This document shows positions 24,324-32,910 of a stretch of 64,000 nucleotides of DNA, piece by piece (within the stretch, counting starts at the first letter, position 1; each line of letters opens with the position of its first letter). Under the pieces are notes generated by a model. It saw nothing but the letters and a program-made list of their open reading frames with translations, did not search any database and had not been told where the DNA came from. Source of the DNA: an uncultured delta proteobacterium (GTDB lineage Bacteria > Myxococcota_A > UBA9160 > JAFDET01); NCBI GenBank assembly GCA_947259215.1, contig CAMYLJ010000001.1:190726-254725 (forward strand), read 5' to 3'. The translations under genes and the position numbers were made by a program.

Positions 24324-25700
24324 GTGGGCGTCCTGCGAATCCTGTCCGCCGGCCTCGCCGCCGGGCTGATCCTGGCCTGCGGGCCCGGGCGCAGCCAGCC
24401 CGATGTCGTCATCATCACGGTCGACACGCTGCGCGCGGATCACCTGGGCGCGTACGGGCACGCGGCAGCACGCACCCCGAACCTGGACGCCCTGGCGAAG
24501 CGCGGGCGGCGCTTCACCCACGCCACCACACCGAGCCCGCGTACCACGCCGGCCCTGGCCTCGCTCTTCACCGGGCTCTGGCCGCAGCACCACGGGGCAC
24601 GGGCGGTGGCGCTGCCTCTCACGCGCGGGCGCACGCTGGCGGAGATCCTGCAACCCCTCGGCTGGGCCACCCTGGGCGTGTCGGCCAGCCGGGTGGCCGG
24701 CCGCAAGGAGAACCTCCACCGCGGCTTCGACGTCTTCGTCGAGCGCCACGAGCTGCCCCACTGGCGCGCGGAGGTCGCCACCCAGGTGGCCCTGGAGCGC
24801 GCACGGGAGTTCCCGGCGCACGCGCCGCTCTTCCTGTGGATCCACTACCAGGAGCCCCACGCGCCCTACGACCCGCCGAAGCGCTTCCAGCCCGGTGCAT
24901 CGGCGGAGCCCTGCCGCGCCCTCTTCTCGGACCTCGATGCGGGAACGCTGTCGCGAAAGTCCGTGGAGCGAAACGCCGCCGGGCGGGCCGAGCGGGTGCG
25001 CGAAGCCTGCCTCGAGCTCTACGACGCGGAGATCGCCTACAACGACGAGCAGATCGGGCGCCTGCTGGAGGGCCTGCGGGACCTGGGGCGCCTGCGGCCC
25101 GGCTACGTGGTGCTTACCTCGGACCACGGCGAGAACTTCGGCGAGGGAGGCATCTACTACCAGCACGGCCTGAACGTGCACGACTCCGCCCTGCGCGTGC
25201 CGCTGCTGGTGGCGGGCCCCAAGATCGCCCCGGGCGTCGACGACGAGGTTTTCCGCCTGGAGGATCTGACGCCGACCCTGCTCGGCCTGCTCGCGATCCC
25301 GGCCGAAGGGCGTCCCCGCATGGACGGCGTCGACCTGTCGGCGCGCCTGCGCGGCGAGACCGCGGAGGGGAGCGTGGAGCTCCTGGCCTTCGGCGAGTCG
25401 GTCGGCGCCCAGGAGCGCACGGCGCGCACGCCGCGCCTCAAGCTCGTGGAGCGCAAGAGCGAAGACGGAGTCCGCGAGCGCGTGCTGTACGACCTCGAGG
25501 CGGATCCGGGCGAGACCCGCGACGCCAGCACGCAGCACCCGGAGGCCGCACGCCGGCTGGCCCAGGAGCTCCAGGAGTGGGCCGACGCGGCCCCGCCGCT
25601 GCGCGCAATCGACTACGACGAGGACCAGCTGAGCCGGCTGCGCGCGCTGGGGTACGTGGAGGACGAGCCGCCGGAGCGCCCTGCCCCACCCGGCGAGTAG
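24324..25700 (+). CDS. Sulfatase-fold lipoprotein, alkaline phosphatase superfamily
   Basis: 458 residues from a GTG at 24324. The signal peptide ends LILAC, a lipobox. VVIITVDTLRADHLGAYG carries the first metal-site Asp residues, and VVLTSDHGENFGEGG and GLNVHDSALRVPLLVAGP are sulfatase signatures. Aligning back from SLFTG, the position held by Cys/Ser (formylglycine) in true sulfatases is Thr here (TTPALASLFTG). It may therefore be a Thr-nucleophile phospho- or phosphoglycerol transferase rather than a sulfatase. It is anchored outside the cytoplasm. It starts 10 bases after leuD, with no obvious metabolic link. Confidence 0.78.
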   Translation: MGVLRILSAGLAAGLILACGPGRSQPDVVIITVDTLRADHLGAYGHAAARTPNLDALAKRGRRFTHATTPSPRTTPALASLFTGLWPQHHGARAVALPLTRGRTLAEILQPLGWATLGVSASRVAGRKENLHRGFDVFVERHELPHWRAEVATQVALERAREFPAHAPLFLWIHYQEPHAPYDPPKRFQPGASAEPCRALFSDLDAGTLSRKSVERNAAGRAERVREACLELYDAEIAYNDEQIGRLLEGLRDLGRLRPGYVVLTSDHGENFGEGGIYYQHGLNVHDSALRVPLLVAGPKIAPGVDDEVFRLEDLTPTLLGLLAIPAEGRPRMDGVDLSARLRGETAEGSVELLAFGESVGAQERTARTPRLKLVERKSEDGVRERVLYDLEADPGETRDASTQHPEAARRLAQELQEWADAAPPLRAIDYDEDQLSRLRALGYVEDEPPERPAPPGE

Positions 25701-25756
25701 GCTCGGGGCGGTCTCGGCTGGCCGCGCGGCTCCGGAGGGTTCGCGAGGCTCGGAGT

Positions 25757-25930
25757 GGCTCTCATTTATCGTGACTTCGCTCGCCTGCGGCGAGCTGCGC
25801 GCCCGGCGTTCTGGCTCGGGGCTCGCGCGAACCACGGGGCGCCGGGCTTGCGGCCTCGGCTTCAAGCGCCGTGTTCGCCCAGGTGCGGCGAGTGACGGCG
25901 ATGCTGCGCAACGCGGAGCCGGAGGCGCGC
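25757..25930 (-). repeat. Element E, copy 6 (intergenic, minus orientation)
   Basis: Read on the minus strand, this copy has the same stem (CCCGGCG at 25802-25808 facing CGCCGGG at 25840-25846), the CTCGCC-GCA-GGCGAG-type hairpin with one change, and the tail around 25763-25780. It is almost identical to copy 7 over about 170 bases, including the leader TCACTCGCCGCACCTGGG. Confidence 0.82.
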
Positions 25931-25951
25931 GCGTCCGGTACGACAAATCGA

Positions 25952-26065
25952 GGGCGGAGCGGGGGCTCGCGGAGCGACGCCTGTGAGCGCGCTGACGGAT
26001 CCCGGTCGAAGCTCGGAGATGGATGCGCGCGAACCGAAGGAGCGCAGCGAGCCCCCGCTCCGCCC
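25952..26065 (-). repeat. Long inverted repeat next to element E copy 6
   Basis: Arms of 19 bp, GGGCGGAGCGGGGGCTCGC at 25952-25970 and its exact reverse complement at 26047-26065, are separated by 76 bases. A single related arm precedes copy 7 near 53161-53187. With copy 6 it accounts for most of the 376-base gap 25701-26076, which holds no gene I can support. The site is just downstream of the enoyl-CoA hydratase stop, so it may act as a bidirectional terminator. Confidence 0.6.
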
Positions 26066-26076
26066 CCGCCCCGGCG

Positions 26077-26853
26077 CTACTTCCCCTCGAACCTGGGGTC
26101 GCGCTTGGCGAGGAAGGCGTCCATGCCCTCCTCGCGGTCGCGGCTCGAGAAGCACTCGGCGAAGGCGTGCTGCTCCAGGGCGTGGGCGACGCGCACATCG
26201 GCATCCTGGCCCTCCTGGAGCACGCGCTTGCCGAGCCGCACTGCCACGGGACCCCGCGCCGCGATGCCGTCCGCGGTCTCCAGGGCCGCCGCGAGCAGTG
26301 CGTCCGGCGCGAAGATGCGGTTCACGAGACCCATGTCGCGAGCCAGCTCGGCGCCGATCGGCTCGCCACCCAGCACGATCTCCTTGGCCCAGGCCAGACC
26401 GACCCGCCGCACCAGCCGCGTGGTGCCGCCGAAGCCGGGAATCAGGCCGAGCTTCACCTCCGGCTGTCCGAAGCGCGCGCGCTCGGAGGCGTAGACGAAG
26501 TCGCAGGCCAGGGCGAGCTCGCAGCCACCGCCGAGCGCGAAGCCGTTCACCGCCGCCAGGGTCGGGATCGCCAGCTCTTCCAGGGCGCCGAGCGAGCGGT
26601 GCCCGAGCCGGCTGAACGCCTCCGCCTCGAGGGGGCTCATGGCGCGCATGGCCTCGATGTCGGCGCCGGCGCAGAAGGCGCGCCCCTCGCCCGTCAGCAC
26701 CAGCGCGCGCACTCCCGGCTCCGCCGCGACCTGCGCGAGCGCCGTCTCGAGCGCCGCCAGCAAGGCGTGATCGAGCGCGTTCAGCACGTCGGGACGGGAG
26801 AGGGTGAGGAGCGCCACGGCGCCCCTCCGCTCGCTTCGCACGGGCTCGGTCAC
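26077..26853 (-). CDS. Enoyl-CoA hydratase/isomerase
   Basis: 258 residues. Crotonase motifs: GEGRAFCAGADIEAM (oxyanion loop), AAVNGFALGGGCELALACDF, and the catalytic Glu pair region GQPEVKLGLIPGFGGT. The GTG at 26853 is chosen because GGAG lies 7-10 bases upstream; the open frame runs back to 26979. It likely hydrates trans-2-enoyl-CoA in beta-oxidation. Confidence 0.88.
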   Translation of the reverse strand: MTEPVRSERRGAVALLTLSRPDVLNALDHALLAALETALAQVAAEPGVRALVLTGEGRAFCAGADIEAMRAMSPLEAEAFSRLGHRSLGALEELAIPTLAAVNGFALGGGCELALACDFVYASERARFGQPEVKLGLIPGFGGTTRLVRRVGLAWAKEIVLGGEPIGAELARDMGLVNRIFAPDALLAAALETADGIAARGPVAVRLGKRVLQEGQDADVRVAHALEQHAFAECFSSRDREEGMDAFLAKRDPRFEGK

Positions 26854-26872
26854 GGTCGTCTCCTGCCTGCTC

Positions 26873-29425
26873 TCACTCGAAGAGCGGATGGGTGTCGACG
26901 ATCTCCGGGGGGCCCTCCCCCAGCGCGGTCTGGAAGAAGATGATCCGCTGCAGCCGCGATTCCTTCGCCGACTGGGCACAGAAGTGGCCCTCGCCGGCGC
27001 GCGTCGCCGACAGCTCCGTACAGCCCGGTGTGGGCGGCACGTCGGGCAGGCCGACGGGTGCGTACTGGACGTAGGCGCCGGTGCCTCCGCCGGGCAGGTT
27101 GCCCGACACGCCCCGCTCGGCCGTGTCGAGGAAGGGCACGGCGCGCAGCACCGGCTCGAGGTGCGGGACGCCGAGGACGCCCGCCGTCGAGTCCGTGGCG
27201 TGGTTCGGCACCAGGGAATCGTCCAGGCCCTCGATCACGAGCACGCTCGGCTTGCGGTCCGTGCCATCCACCCGCAGCGGCCGCCGGAAGGCGAACTCCA
27301 GCTGGTTGTGCGGGTCCTGGCGGTCGTAGACGGTCTGGAAGAGCGCGAGCCCGGTCCAGATGTCGCTCGGCCCGAGCCCGGGGAAGAGCGCCGGAACGAG
27401 GTCCAGGAAGACCTGGTCCTGCTGGTGCAGCAGCACCTCGGCCAGGCGCGCACCGCCCACGACCAGGGCCGCACCCCCGAGGTCCGGCGCGTAGGGCAGC
27501 AGCGCCTGGCCGTTGTTGCCACCCTCGCTGATGCCGTGGTAGGAGACGGACGCTTCGAGGTTCAGGTCCGGCACGCCATCGGGCGCAGCCAGGGGAAGGA
27601 CGTCCAGGGTCTCCAGGCCGTCGAGGAAGCGCAGGAAGGCCAGCTGCTCCGCGGTGGTCTCGAGCCAGTGGTCCGGCAAGGTGCCGTTGCGAAGCAACGC
27701 CAGGAAGACGTCGAACACCTGCGCCTCCAGCCGCTGCGGGTCCGGCGGGCCGGGCGGAGAGACCTCGCGGTTCAGGATGTCCGTGAATCCGATCACCGCG
27801 AAGCCGGCGCCAGCCAGGAAGTTGCGGGCGTTGCCGATCACCTCTTCCTGGCTGCCCGGGTTCCCGTGCTGGTGGAAGATCACCGGCACGGGCCCGTCCT
27901 CCGCGGCCCGCGGCAGCGCCAGCACGAACTCGACCGGGCGCGTGCGCTGCTGGACCGGAAGCCCGTCGGCGCCGCGCACCACGTTGCTGCGCCGGCCGCT
28001 GGCGGGGTCGAGCGCGCGCCAGTCCGGCGCATCCCAGGTGCCCCGCACGACGGCCGCGATCTCGCTGTCCGGCTGCGTGTCCGCCTGCGCGCTGAAGCCC
28101 AGCAGGGCCGGCGGCGGGTCGGCGTGGATGCGCTCGCGCATGGCCAGGACGTCGCGGGGGATGTCGTCCGTCGAGCGCACCGAGATCGCCAGCACCAGCG
28201 CCAGGTCCTCCCGGGCGATGCGCGGACTCGCCTGGAACTCCAGAAAGGCGACCACCGGCTCCGCCACGGCGCGTGCCAGTGTGACCTCCGGCGCCTCCCC
28301 GAACAGGGGCGGCGCCAGCACCTGCTGAAAGAACGGCGAGGGATCGAGGGGACGCCCGGGGTCGACGTACGCACGCCGCGTCACCACCAGCGCGTAGCGG
28401 CCCTCGCTGCGCAGTGGCAGCGACGGGAACAGCAGCAACGTGTGGCTGCGCCGGGTTCCGCCGGATAGCACCTCGTCGTCGCGCGCGTCCACCCGGAAGG
28501 GCACCCGGGCACCGCGCTCCTCGCCGTCCATGCGCAGGAGCTGCACGCTCGCCAGCGGGTCGAGCGACTCCGCGGGCGTCGCGGGCAGCGAGGCGGGATC
28601 CAGCGCGTCGCTGGTCTCCACCACCAGCGGCGCGATCGGGCTCCAGCCGTCCAGCCGGTTGGCGTCCCGGGTCAGGGCTTCGAAGAGCCCTTCGATCTCG
28701 TCCGACCGGCCCGTCGGCGGCGGCACGCGCACGCGCCGGCCGCTGCGAGTGCCCGGATCGTCCACCAGGTAGTAGTCGTCCGGGAACGGCGCCAGGAAGT
28801 CCGTCCGGGTGCGGTCGTAGACGACGCGTGCCAGCGCTCCAGCGGGGGCCGTCGCGAAGCGGAGGCCGGCGGGTCCCTCGGAGCCGAGCCAGTCCAGCGC
28901 GCAGGCGGCAGCGGCGGGCAGCTCCGGCGCCGGGTCGATCGCCACCAGACCCTCGCCGAGGTCGCGCAGCGCGAACTCCACCGGGCCCCCGTCGCAGCGC
29001 AGGCCGAAGGTCTCGGCGCTGCCCCGGGGCGCTTCGGCGAAGACGAGCCGGAGCCAGGCGCTGCGCGGCACGTCCGTCGCGCCGTCCGCGGGACTGCTCG
29101 CCAGGAGCGCTGGTGCGGCGGGTGGCGTGGCCCAATCGCGCCCGGCCTCCAGCCAGGTCCCGGACGGCGTCCGGGCCCAGGCCTCGAGGCGGTGCGCGCC
29201 CGGCGCCAGCTCCAGGCGGGCGACCACGCCGCCCTCCGTCGCGGCGAAGGCTTCGCCCGCCGGACGTCCGTCCAGCCAGATCGCGAGGCCGGCCAGCTCA
29301 CCGCCCACGCGGATCGCCACCTCGCTGCGGCCCCCGACGAAGCGCGGTTCGGCGACCTCCAGCTCGGTTCCGGCCCCGCAGGCGGCGGCCAGCAGCAGGC
29401 AGGCGGCGGCCGCATGCAGCCGCAT
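26873..29425 (-). CDS. Large secreted lipoprotein with Ig-like and alpha/beta hydrolase domains
   Basis: 850 residues from the ATG at 29425, chosen for its lipoprotein signal (LLLAAACGAG). About residues 100-140 resemble a bacterial Ig-like domain (SPADGATDVPRSAWLRLVFAE). The second half is an alpha/beta hydrolase: oxyanion strand VPVIFHQHGNPGSQ, nucleophile elbow HGISEGG, acid in VIEGLDDSLVPN, His in GEGHF. The middle part is unassigned. It is likely a surface esterase or lipase. It ends 19 bases before the enoyl-CoA hydratase start, so the two may be cotranscribed. Confidence 0.65.
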   Translation of the reverse strand: MRLHAAAACLLLAAACGAGTELEVAEPRFVGGRSEVAIRVGGELAGLAIWLDGRPAGEAFAATEGGVVARLELAPGAHRLEAWARTPSGTWLEAGRDWATPPAAPALLASSPADGATDVPRSAWLRLVFAEAPRGSAETFGLRCDGGPVEFALRDLGEGLVAIDPAPELPAAAACALDWLGSEGPAGLRFATAPAGALARVVYDRTRTDFLAPFPDDYYLVDDPGTRSGRRVRVPPPTGRSDEIEGLFEALTRDANRLDGWSPIAPLVVETSDALDPASLPATPAESLDPLASVQLLRMDGEERGARVPFRVDARDDEVLSGGTRRSHTLLLFPSLPLRSEGRYALVVTRRAYVDPGRPLDPSPFFQQVLAPPLFGEAPEVTLARAVAEPVVAFLEFQASPRIAREDLALVLAISVRSTDDIPRDVLAMRERIHADPPPALLGFSAQADTQPDSEIAAVVRGTWDAPDWRALDPASGRRSNVVRGADGLPVQQRTRPVEFVLALPRAAEDGPVPVIFHQHGNPGSQEEVIGNARNFLAGAGFAVIGFTDILNREVSPPGPPDPQRLEAQVFDVFLALLRNGTLPDHWLETTAEQLAFLRFLDGLETLDVLPLAAPDGVPDLNLEASVSYHGISEGGNNGQALLPYAPDLGGAALVVGGARLAEVLLHQQDQVFLDLVPALFPGLGPSDIWTGLALFQTVYDRQDPHNQLEFAFRRPLRVDGTDRKPSVLVIEGLDDSLVPNHATDSTAGVLGVPHLEPVLRAVPFLDTAERGVSGNLPGGGTGAYVQYAPVGLPDVPPTPGCTELSATRAGEGHFCAQSAKESRLQRIIFFQTALGEGPPEIVDTHPLFE

Positions 29426-29593
29426 GCCGGGCGCACGCCCGATCCGACTCCTCCGCTGCTGTCTGGCACCCGTCACGCTCGAGTCCGGTCCAATTCTCGG
29501 GGGAACGGGAGAAGGTATCACGCCCCCCGGGTCGGGCTCGGCGCCCGTGATATGCTCGCCCGCCTGCCGGCAGCGTCCGGTCAGGAGGGAGCC

Positions 29594-30358
29594 ATGCCCG
29601 AGAACGCCGCCGGATCGGCACGCACGGCAGCCATGGCCCGCGCCCTGGGCCTCGGCAGCCTCGCCTGCCTGGGGATCGGAGCCGCGGCCGCCGCCAGCGG
29701 CGCGCTGCCCGCCCTGACGAGCTTCGTGGTTTCCTTCCAGCTCGGCTTGTTGCTGGCGGTGATCGGTCTCGCGCTGGCGGGAGTGGGCCTCTACGCCACG
29801 CGCGCGGCGAAGGGGCGCAGCGGCCGGTCGGCCGCCCTGACCGGGTTGATCGCGTCCCTGGCGTCACTGCTGGTGATCGGCACGGTGATCGCCCGCTCCG
29901 GCGCGACCGAGTACCCGGCGATCAACGACATCACGACCGATCCCGAGAATCCGCCCACCTTCAGCGCATCCGAGCAGTACGGCCGGCGTGCCCGGGACGG
30001 CATGGGCTACGACACGTCGTTCGCCGTCATCCAGCGCGAGGCGTACCCGGACCTCGCACCCATCCTGCTCGACGTTCCCCCGGCGACCGCCCTGGAACGC
30101 GTGGGCGGCGCCGCCGACGCGCTGGGCTGGACCGTGGTGAAGCTGGACCCGGCGGCCGGCACCCTCGAGGCCTACGACACGACCTCCTTCTTCCGCTTCG
30201 TGGACGACGTGTCGATCCGCGTGCAGGCCGCTCCCGGCGGACGCTCCCGGGTCGACATCCGCTCGAAGTCGCGCGACGGCCGCGGCGACATCGGCGCCAA
30301 CGCCCTCCGCATCCGCGCCTTCCGAGACGCCCTGCAGGAGGGGACGTTGGTTCAGTAG
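29594..30358 (+). CDS. DUF1499 membrane protein; C-terminus made by a palindrome
   Basis: 254 residues. AGGAGGGA precedes the ATG at 29594. Three hydrophobic helices (about 16-40, 45-66, 77-96) are followed by the DUF1499 domain: YPAINDITTDPENPP, AVIQREAYPDL, DVSIRVQAAPGGRSRVDIRSKSRDG and DIGANALRIRAF. The function of DUF1499 is unknown. The last codons (GTLVQ and TAG) are coded by the first arm of a 66-base perfect palindrome. Confidence 0.8.
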   Translation: MPENAAGSARTAAMARALGLGSLACLGIGAAAAASGALPALTSFVVSFQLGLLLAVIGLALAGVGLYATRAAKGRSGRSAALTGLIASLASLLVIGTVIARSGATEYPAINDITTDPENPPTFSASEQYGRRARDGMGYDTSFAVIQREAYPDLAPILLDVPPATALERVGGAADALGWTVVKLDPAAGTLEAYDTTSFFRFVDDVSIRVQAAPGGRSRVDIRSKSRDGRGDIGANALRIRAFRDALQEGTLVQ

Positions 30359-30404
30359 TTCAGAAACTGCAAGCAGTTTCTGAACTACTGAACCAACGTC
30401 CCCT
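30339..30404. repeat. 66-base perfect palindrome (32-bp arms, 2-base loop)
   Basis: The first arm (30339-30370) runs from AGGGGACGTTGG to AGAAACTGC, the loop is AA, and the second arm (30373-30404) is the exact reverse complement. It is AT-richer than its surroundings. It overlaps the end of the DUF1499 gene and lies before the convergent acyl-CoA synthetase stop at 30430. It looks like a REP/MITE-type insertion that could also terminate both genes. Confidence 0.85.
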
Positions 30405-30429
30405 GAGCGCGAGCGAAGGCGAGCTGAGT

Positions 30430-32049
30430 TCATCGAGATCCCGCCACGCGCCGAGCCCAGGCATAGTCGGGCTTGCCGCTCGGTGCCCGCTCGATCGCGT
30501 CCACGAAGACGAAGACCTTGGGCAGCTTGTAGGCGGCGATGTGATCGCGGCAGACGGCGCGCAGGGATTCCTCGTCGGCGTGCTCGCCGTCGCGGAGCCG
30601 CACGACGGCGGTCACCTGCTGGCCCCAGCGCTCGCTCGGAGTTCCCACCACCACCGTGTCGTAGACGCCGGTGTGGTGCTTCAACGCCAGCTCGACCTCC
30701 TCGGCGAAGATCTTCTCGCCGCCGGAGTTGATGGTGATCGAGTCGCGCCCGTGGAGAACCAGCGACCCGTCGGGGCCGAGGGACGCCCGGTCGCCGGGCA
30801 CCGCGTAGCGCGCACCGTCGATCTCGGGAAAGGTCCGAGCCGTCTTCTCGGGATCGCCCAGGTACCCGAGCGGCACGTCGCCGGTGCGAGCCAGCCAGCC
30901 GCGCTCCTTGTCGCCCCGTGCGAGCACACGCGTCATGTCCTCGGACAGCACCAGGTTGTCCGCGTTCATCTCGAACTCGCCCGTCGAGGCACGCCCTCCG
31001 GCCTTGGTCACCTGCAAGGCCTGGCTGCCGCTCTCGGACGAGCCCAGGGTGTCGACGATCCGGGCCTGGGGGATCCGCTTCAGGAGCGCGTCCTTCAGGG
31101 TCGCCGACAGGATGGCGCCGCCGGTGATGATGTTGCGCAGCGACGACAGGTCGTAGGATGCGGTCTCGAGCCCGTCGAGCAGCGGGCGAGCGAAGGCGTC
31201 GCCCACGATCAGCAGCAGCTCGACGCCCTCGCGCTCCACCGTCGACCAGATGTCGTCCGGATCGAGATGGCCGGGGTGCGACTGCACGATGACGGTGCCG
31301 CCCCCGTGCCAGACGCTGAAGGCCGACCAGTGGGCGGCCCCGTGCATGAAGGGCGGCGTGGGCAGCGCCCGCAGCCCCCGCCGCTCCCGGGCTCGCGCCG
31401 CCAGCTCGCCGGGCTCCGCGTCCGGCCGGCCGGCCGAGAGGGCGGCGCGGAAGATGTCGTGCTGGCGCCAGAGCACGCCCTTGGGCATGCCCGTCGTGCC
31501 GCCGGTGTAGAGGATGTAGAGATCGTCGGGGGAGAGGTCGCGCGGCGGGACGGGCTCCGCCGACGCCAGCGCCGACTCGTACTCGAGGGCGCCGGGCAGG
31601 AGCGGCTCGCCGGAGCCGTCCTCCACCTGCAGCCAGACACGCACCTCCGACAAGCGTTCGCGGATGGCGGCCAGCACCGGCGCGAAGGCGGCGTGGTAGA
31701 CGATCGCGCGGGCCCCGGAGTCCTCGAACAGGTAGAGGAGCTCCTCCTCGACGTAGCGGTAGTTGACGTTGAAGGGCGCGCAGCGGGCCTTGAACGCGCC
31801 GAGCATGCCCTCCAGGTACTCGTTGCCGTTGTGGAGGTAGAGGGCCACGTGGTCCTGGCCCGACTCCCAGCCGGCCAGCGCGGAGCGCTCCCGCTGAACG
31901 CCGAGCCCGTGGCTCCGCAGGATCTCGGCCAGGCACCGGGTGCGGTCGCGGACCTGCGCGTAGCTCAGTCGACGGTCGCGGAAGACCAGGCACTCGCGGT
32001 CGGGGACGGCGTCGGAGATCGCCTCGTGGATGGCGGCCAGGTTGGGCAT
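30430..32049 (-). CDS. Acyl-CoA synthetase (AMP-binding, FadD-like)
   Basis: 539 residues. The adenylation P-loop YTGGTTGMPKGVLW, the A5-like TLGSSESG segment, TGDVPLGYLGDPEKT and the catalytic Lys near the end (ERAPSGKPDYAWAR) are present. It activates a fatty or aromatic acid to its CoA ester with ATP. The sequence resembles acyl-CoA synthetases next to acyl-CoA dehydrogenases in actinobacteria and deltaproteobacteria. Chain length cannot be told. Confidence 0.87.
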   Translation of the reverse strand: MPNLAAIHEAISDAVPDRECLVFRDRRLSYAQVRDRTRCLAEILRSHGLGVQRERSALAGWESGQDHVALYLHNGNEYLEGMLGAFKARCAPFNVNYRYVEEELLYLFEDSGARAIVYHAAFAPVLAAIRERLSEVRVWLQVEDGSGEPLLPGALEYESALASAEPVPPRDLSPDDLYILYTGGTTGMPKGVLWRQHDIFRAALSAGRPDAEPGELAARARERRGLRALPTPPFMHGAAHWSAFSVWHGGGTVIVQSHPGHLDPDDIWSTVEREGVELLLIVGDAFARPLLDGLETASYDLSSLRNIITGGAILSATLKDALLKRIPQARIVDTLGSSESGSQALQVTKAGGRASTGEFEMNADNLVLSEDMTRVLARGDKERGWLARTGDVPLGYLGDPEKTARTFPEIDGARYAVPGDRASLGPDGSLVLHGRDSITINSGGEKIFAEEVELALKHHTGVYDTVVVGTPSERWGQQVTAVVRLRDGEHADEESLRAVCRDHIAAYKLPKVFVFVDAIERAPSGKPDYAWARRVAGSR

Positions 32050-32115
32050 CGGGGCCTCGTGGGATCGGGGGGACGGCCAAGCCTGCCGCGGGGCCGTGGC
32101 AGCCGCAAGCGCCGC

Positions 32116-32910
32116 TCAGCTCGGGAGTCGCACGAGCGCCACGCCGGCGTCCAGGGTCGTCGCCACGCGCACCGCGGCGGCCGCGCCGGGATCGCCCCAG
32201 CCGCCGTCCTCGCCCTGTCCGGCCAGGACCGACGCGACCAGCTCGAAGGGATCGAGGCGCGCACCGGGCAGGCTGACCGCCCCGCACCAGCTGAAGACCC
32301 GCGCGGTCCGCACTCCGTCGAAGGCGCCGCTGCGAAAGCCCCGCTCGAGCTCGCGGCCGGCCCACTGGAGCGCCTCGTCGGCCCGCTCGTGCTCCACGTT
32401 GGTGAAGAACGCGCAGGTCGCCGCCACCCGCTGCCAGGCGCCGCCCTGCACCCGCTCCGGCGACCAGTGGGCGTCGAGGAACGCGCCCGCAGCCTCCAGG
32501 GTGGCGGGGCGCACGTAGACCCCGGCGCCGAGCAGGCCGCCCAGCAGTCCCGTGGTGGCGAAGCGGTCCACCCCGGGCGCGGCGTCACCCCAGGATCCGT
32601 CTGGCGCCTGGGCGGCGGCCAGCCAGGCCACGGCCCGCTCCAGCGACGCCGCGTGACGCACGCGCAGATCCGCCAATGCCGAGAGCGCCTCGCGCGTGGC
32701 CGCCACCGGACCCGGCGGCTTCGCGCCGTGCAGCGGCCCGAACTCTCCGTCCGGCTGCTGGCAGCGCTCCACGCCCGCGCGTGCCGCCGCCGCGGCCTCG
32801 GCGTCGCCGAGACCGTCGAGACGCAGCACGTCGAGGGCGTCGCCAGCGGCCGCGAGGAAGCGCCGCGCGCGCGCCAGCGCGTCGGCGTGGCGGCGCGCGG
32901 CGCCGCTCAC
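32116..32910 (-). CDS. Prenyltransferase/squalene-cyclase-like alpha-toroid protein
   Basis: 264 residues. Repeated QxxDGxxG motifs (CQQPDGEFGP, AQAPDGSWGD, QGEDGGWGD) are spaced as in alpha/alpha-toroid proteins such as terpene cyclases and prenyltransferase beta subunits. No DxDD or DDTAE cyclase motif is seen and the protein is less than half of squalene-hopene cyclase, so a catalytic role is doubtful. The GTG at 32910 is fixed by a GTGA overlap with the rlmI stop. Confidence 0.6.
   Translation of the reverse strand: MSGAARRHADALARARRFLAAAGDALDVLRLDGLGDAEAAAAARAGVERCQQPDGEFGPLHGAKPPGPVAATREALSALADLRVRHAASLERAVAWLAAAQAPDGSWGDAAPGVDRFATTGLLGGLLGAGVYVRPATLEAAGAFLDAHWSPERVQGGAWQRVAATCAFFTNVEHERADEALQWAGRELERGFRSGAFDGVRTARVFSWCGAVSLPGARLDPFELVASVLAGQGEDGGWGDPGAAAAVRVATTLDAGVALVRLPS

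Noticed and set aside
25771..25986. Conserved antisense frame in element E starting MTPLACGELRARR
   Set aside because: It recurs in several copies only because the repeat DNA is conserved; endings differ in each copy and there is no consistent ribosome site. Kept as a property of the repeat.
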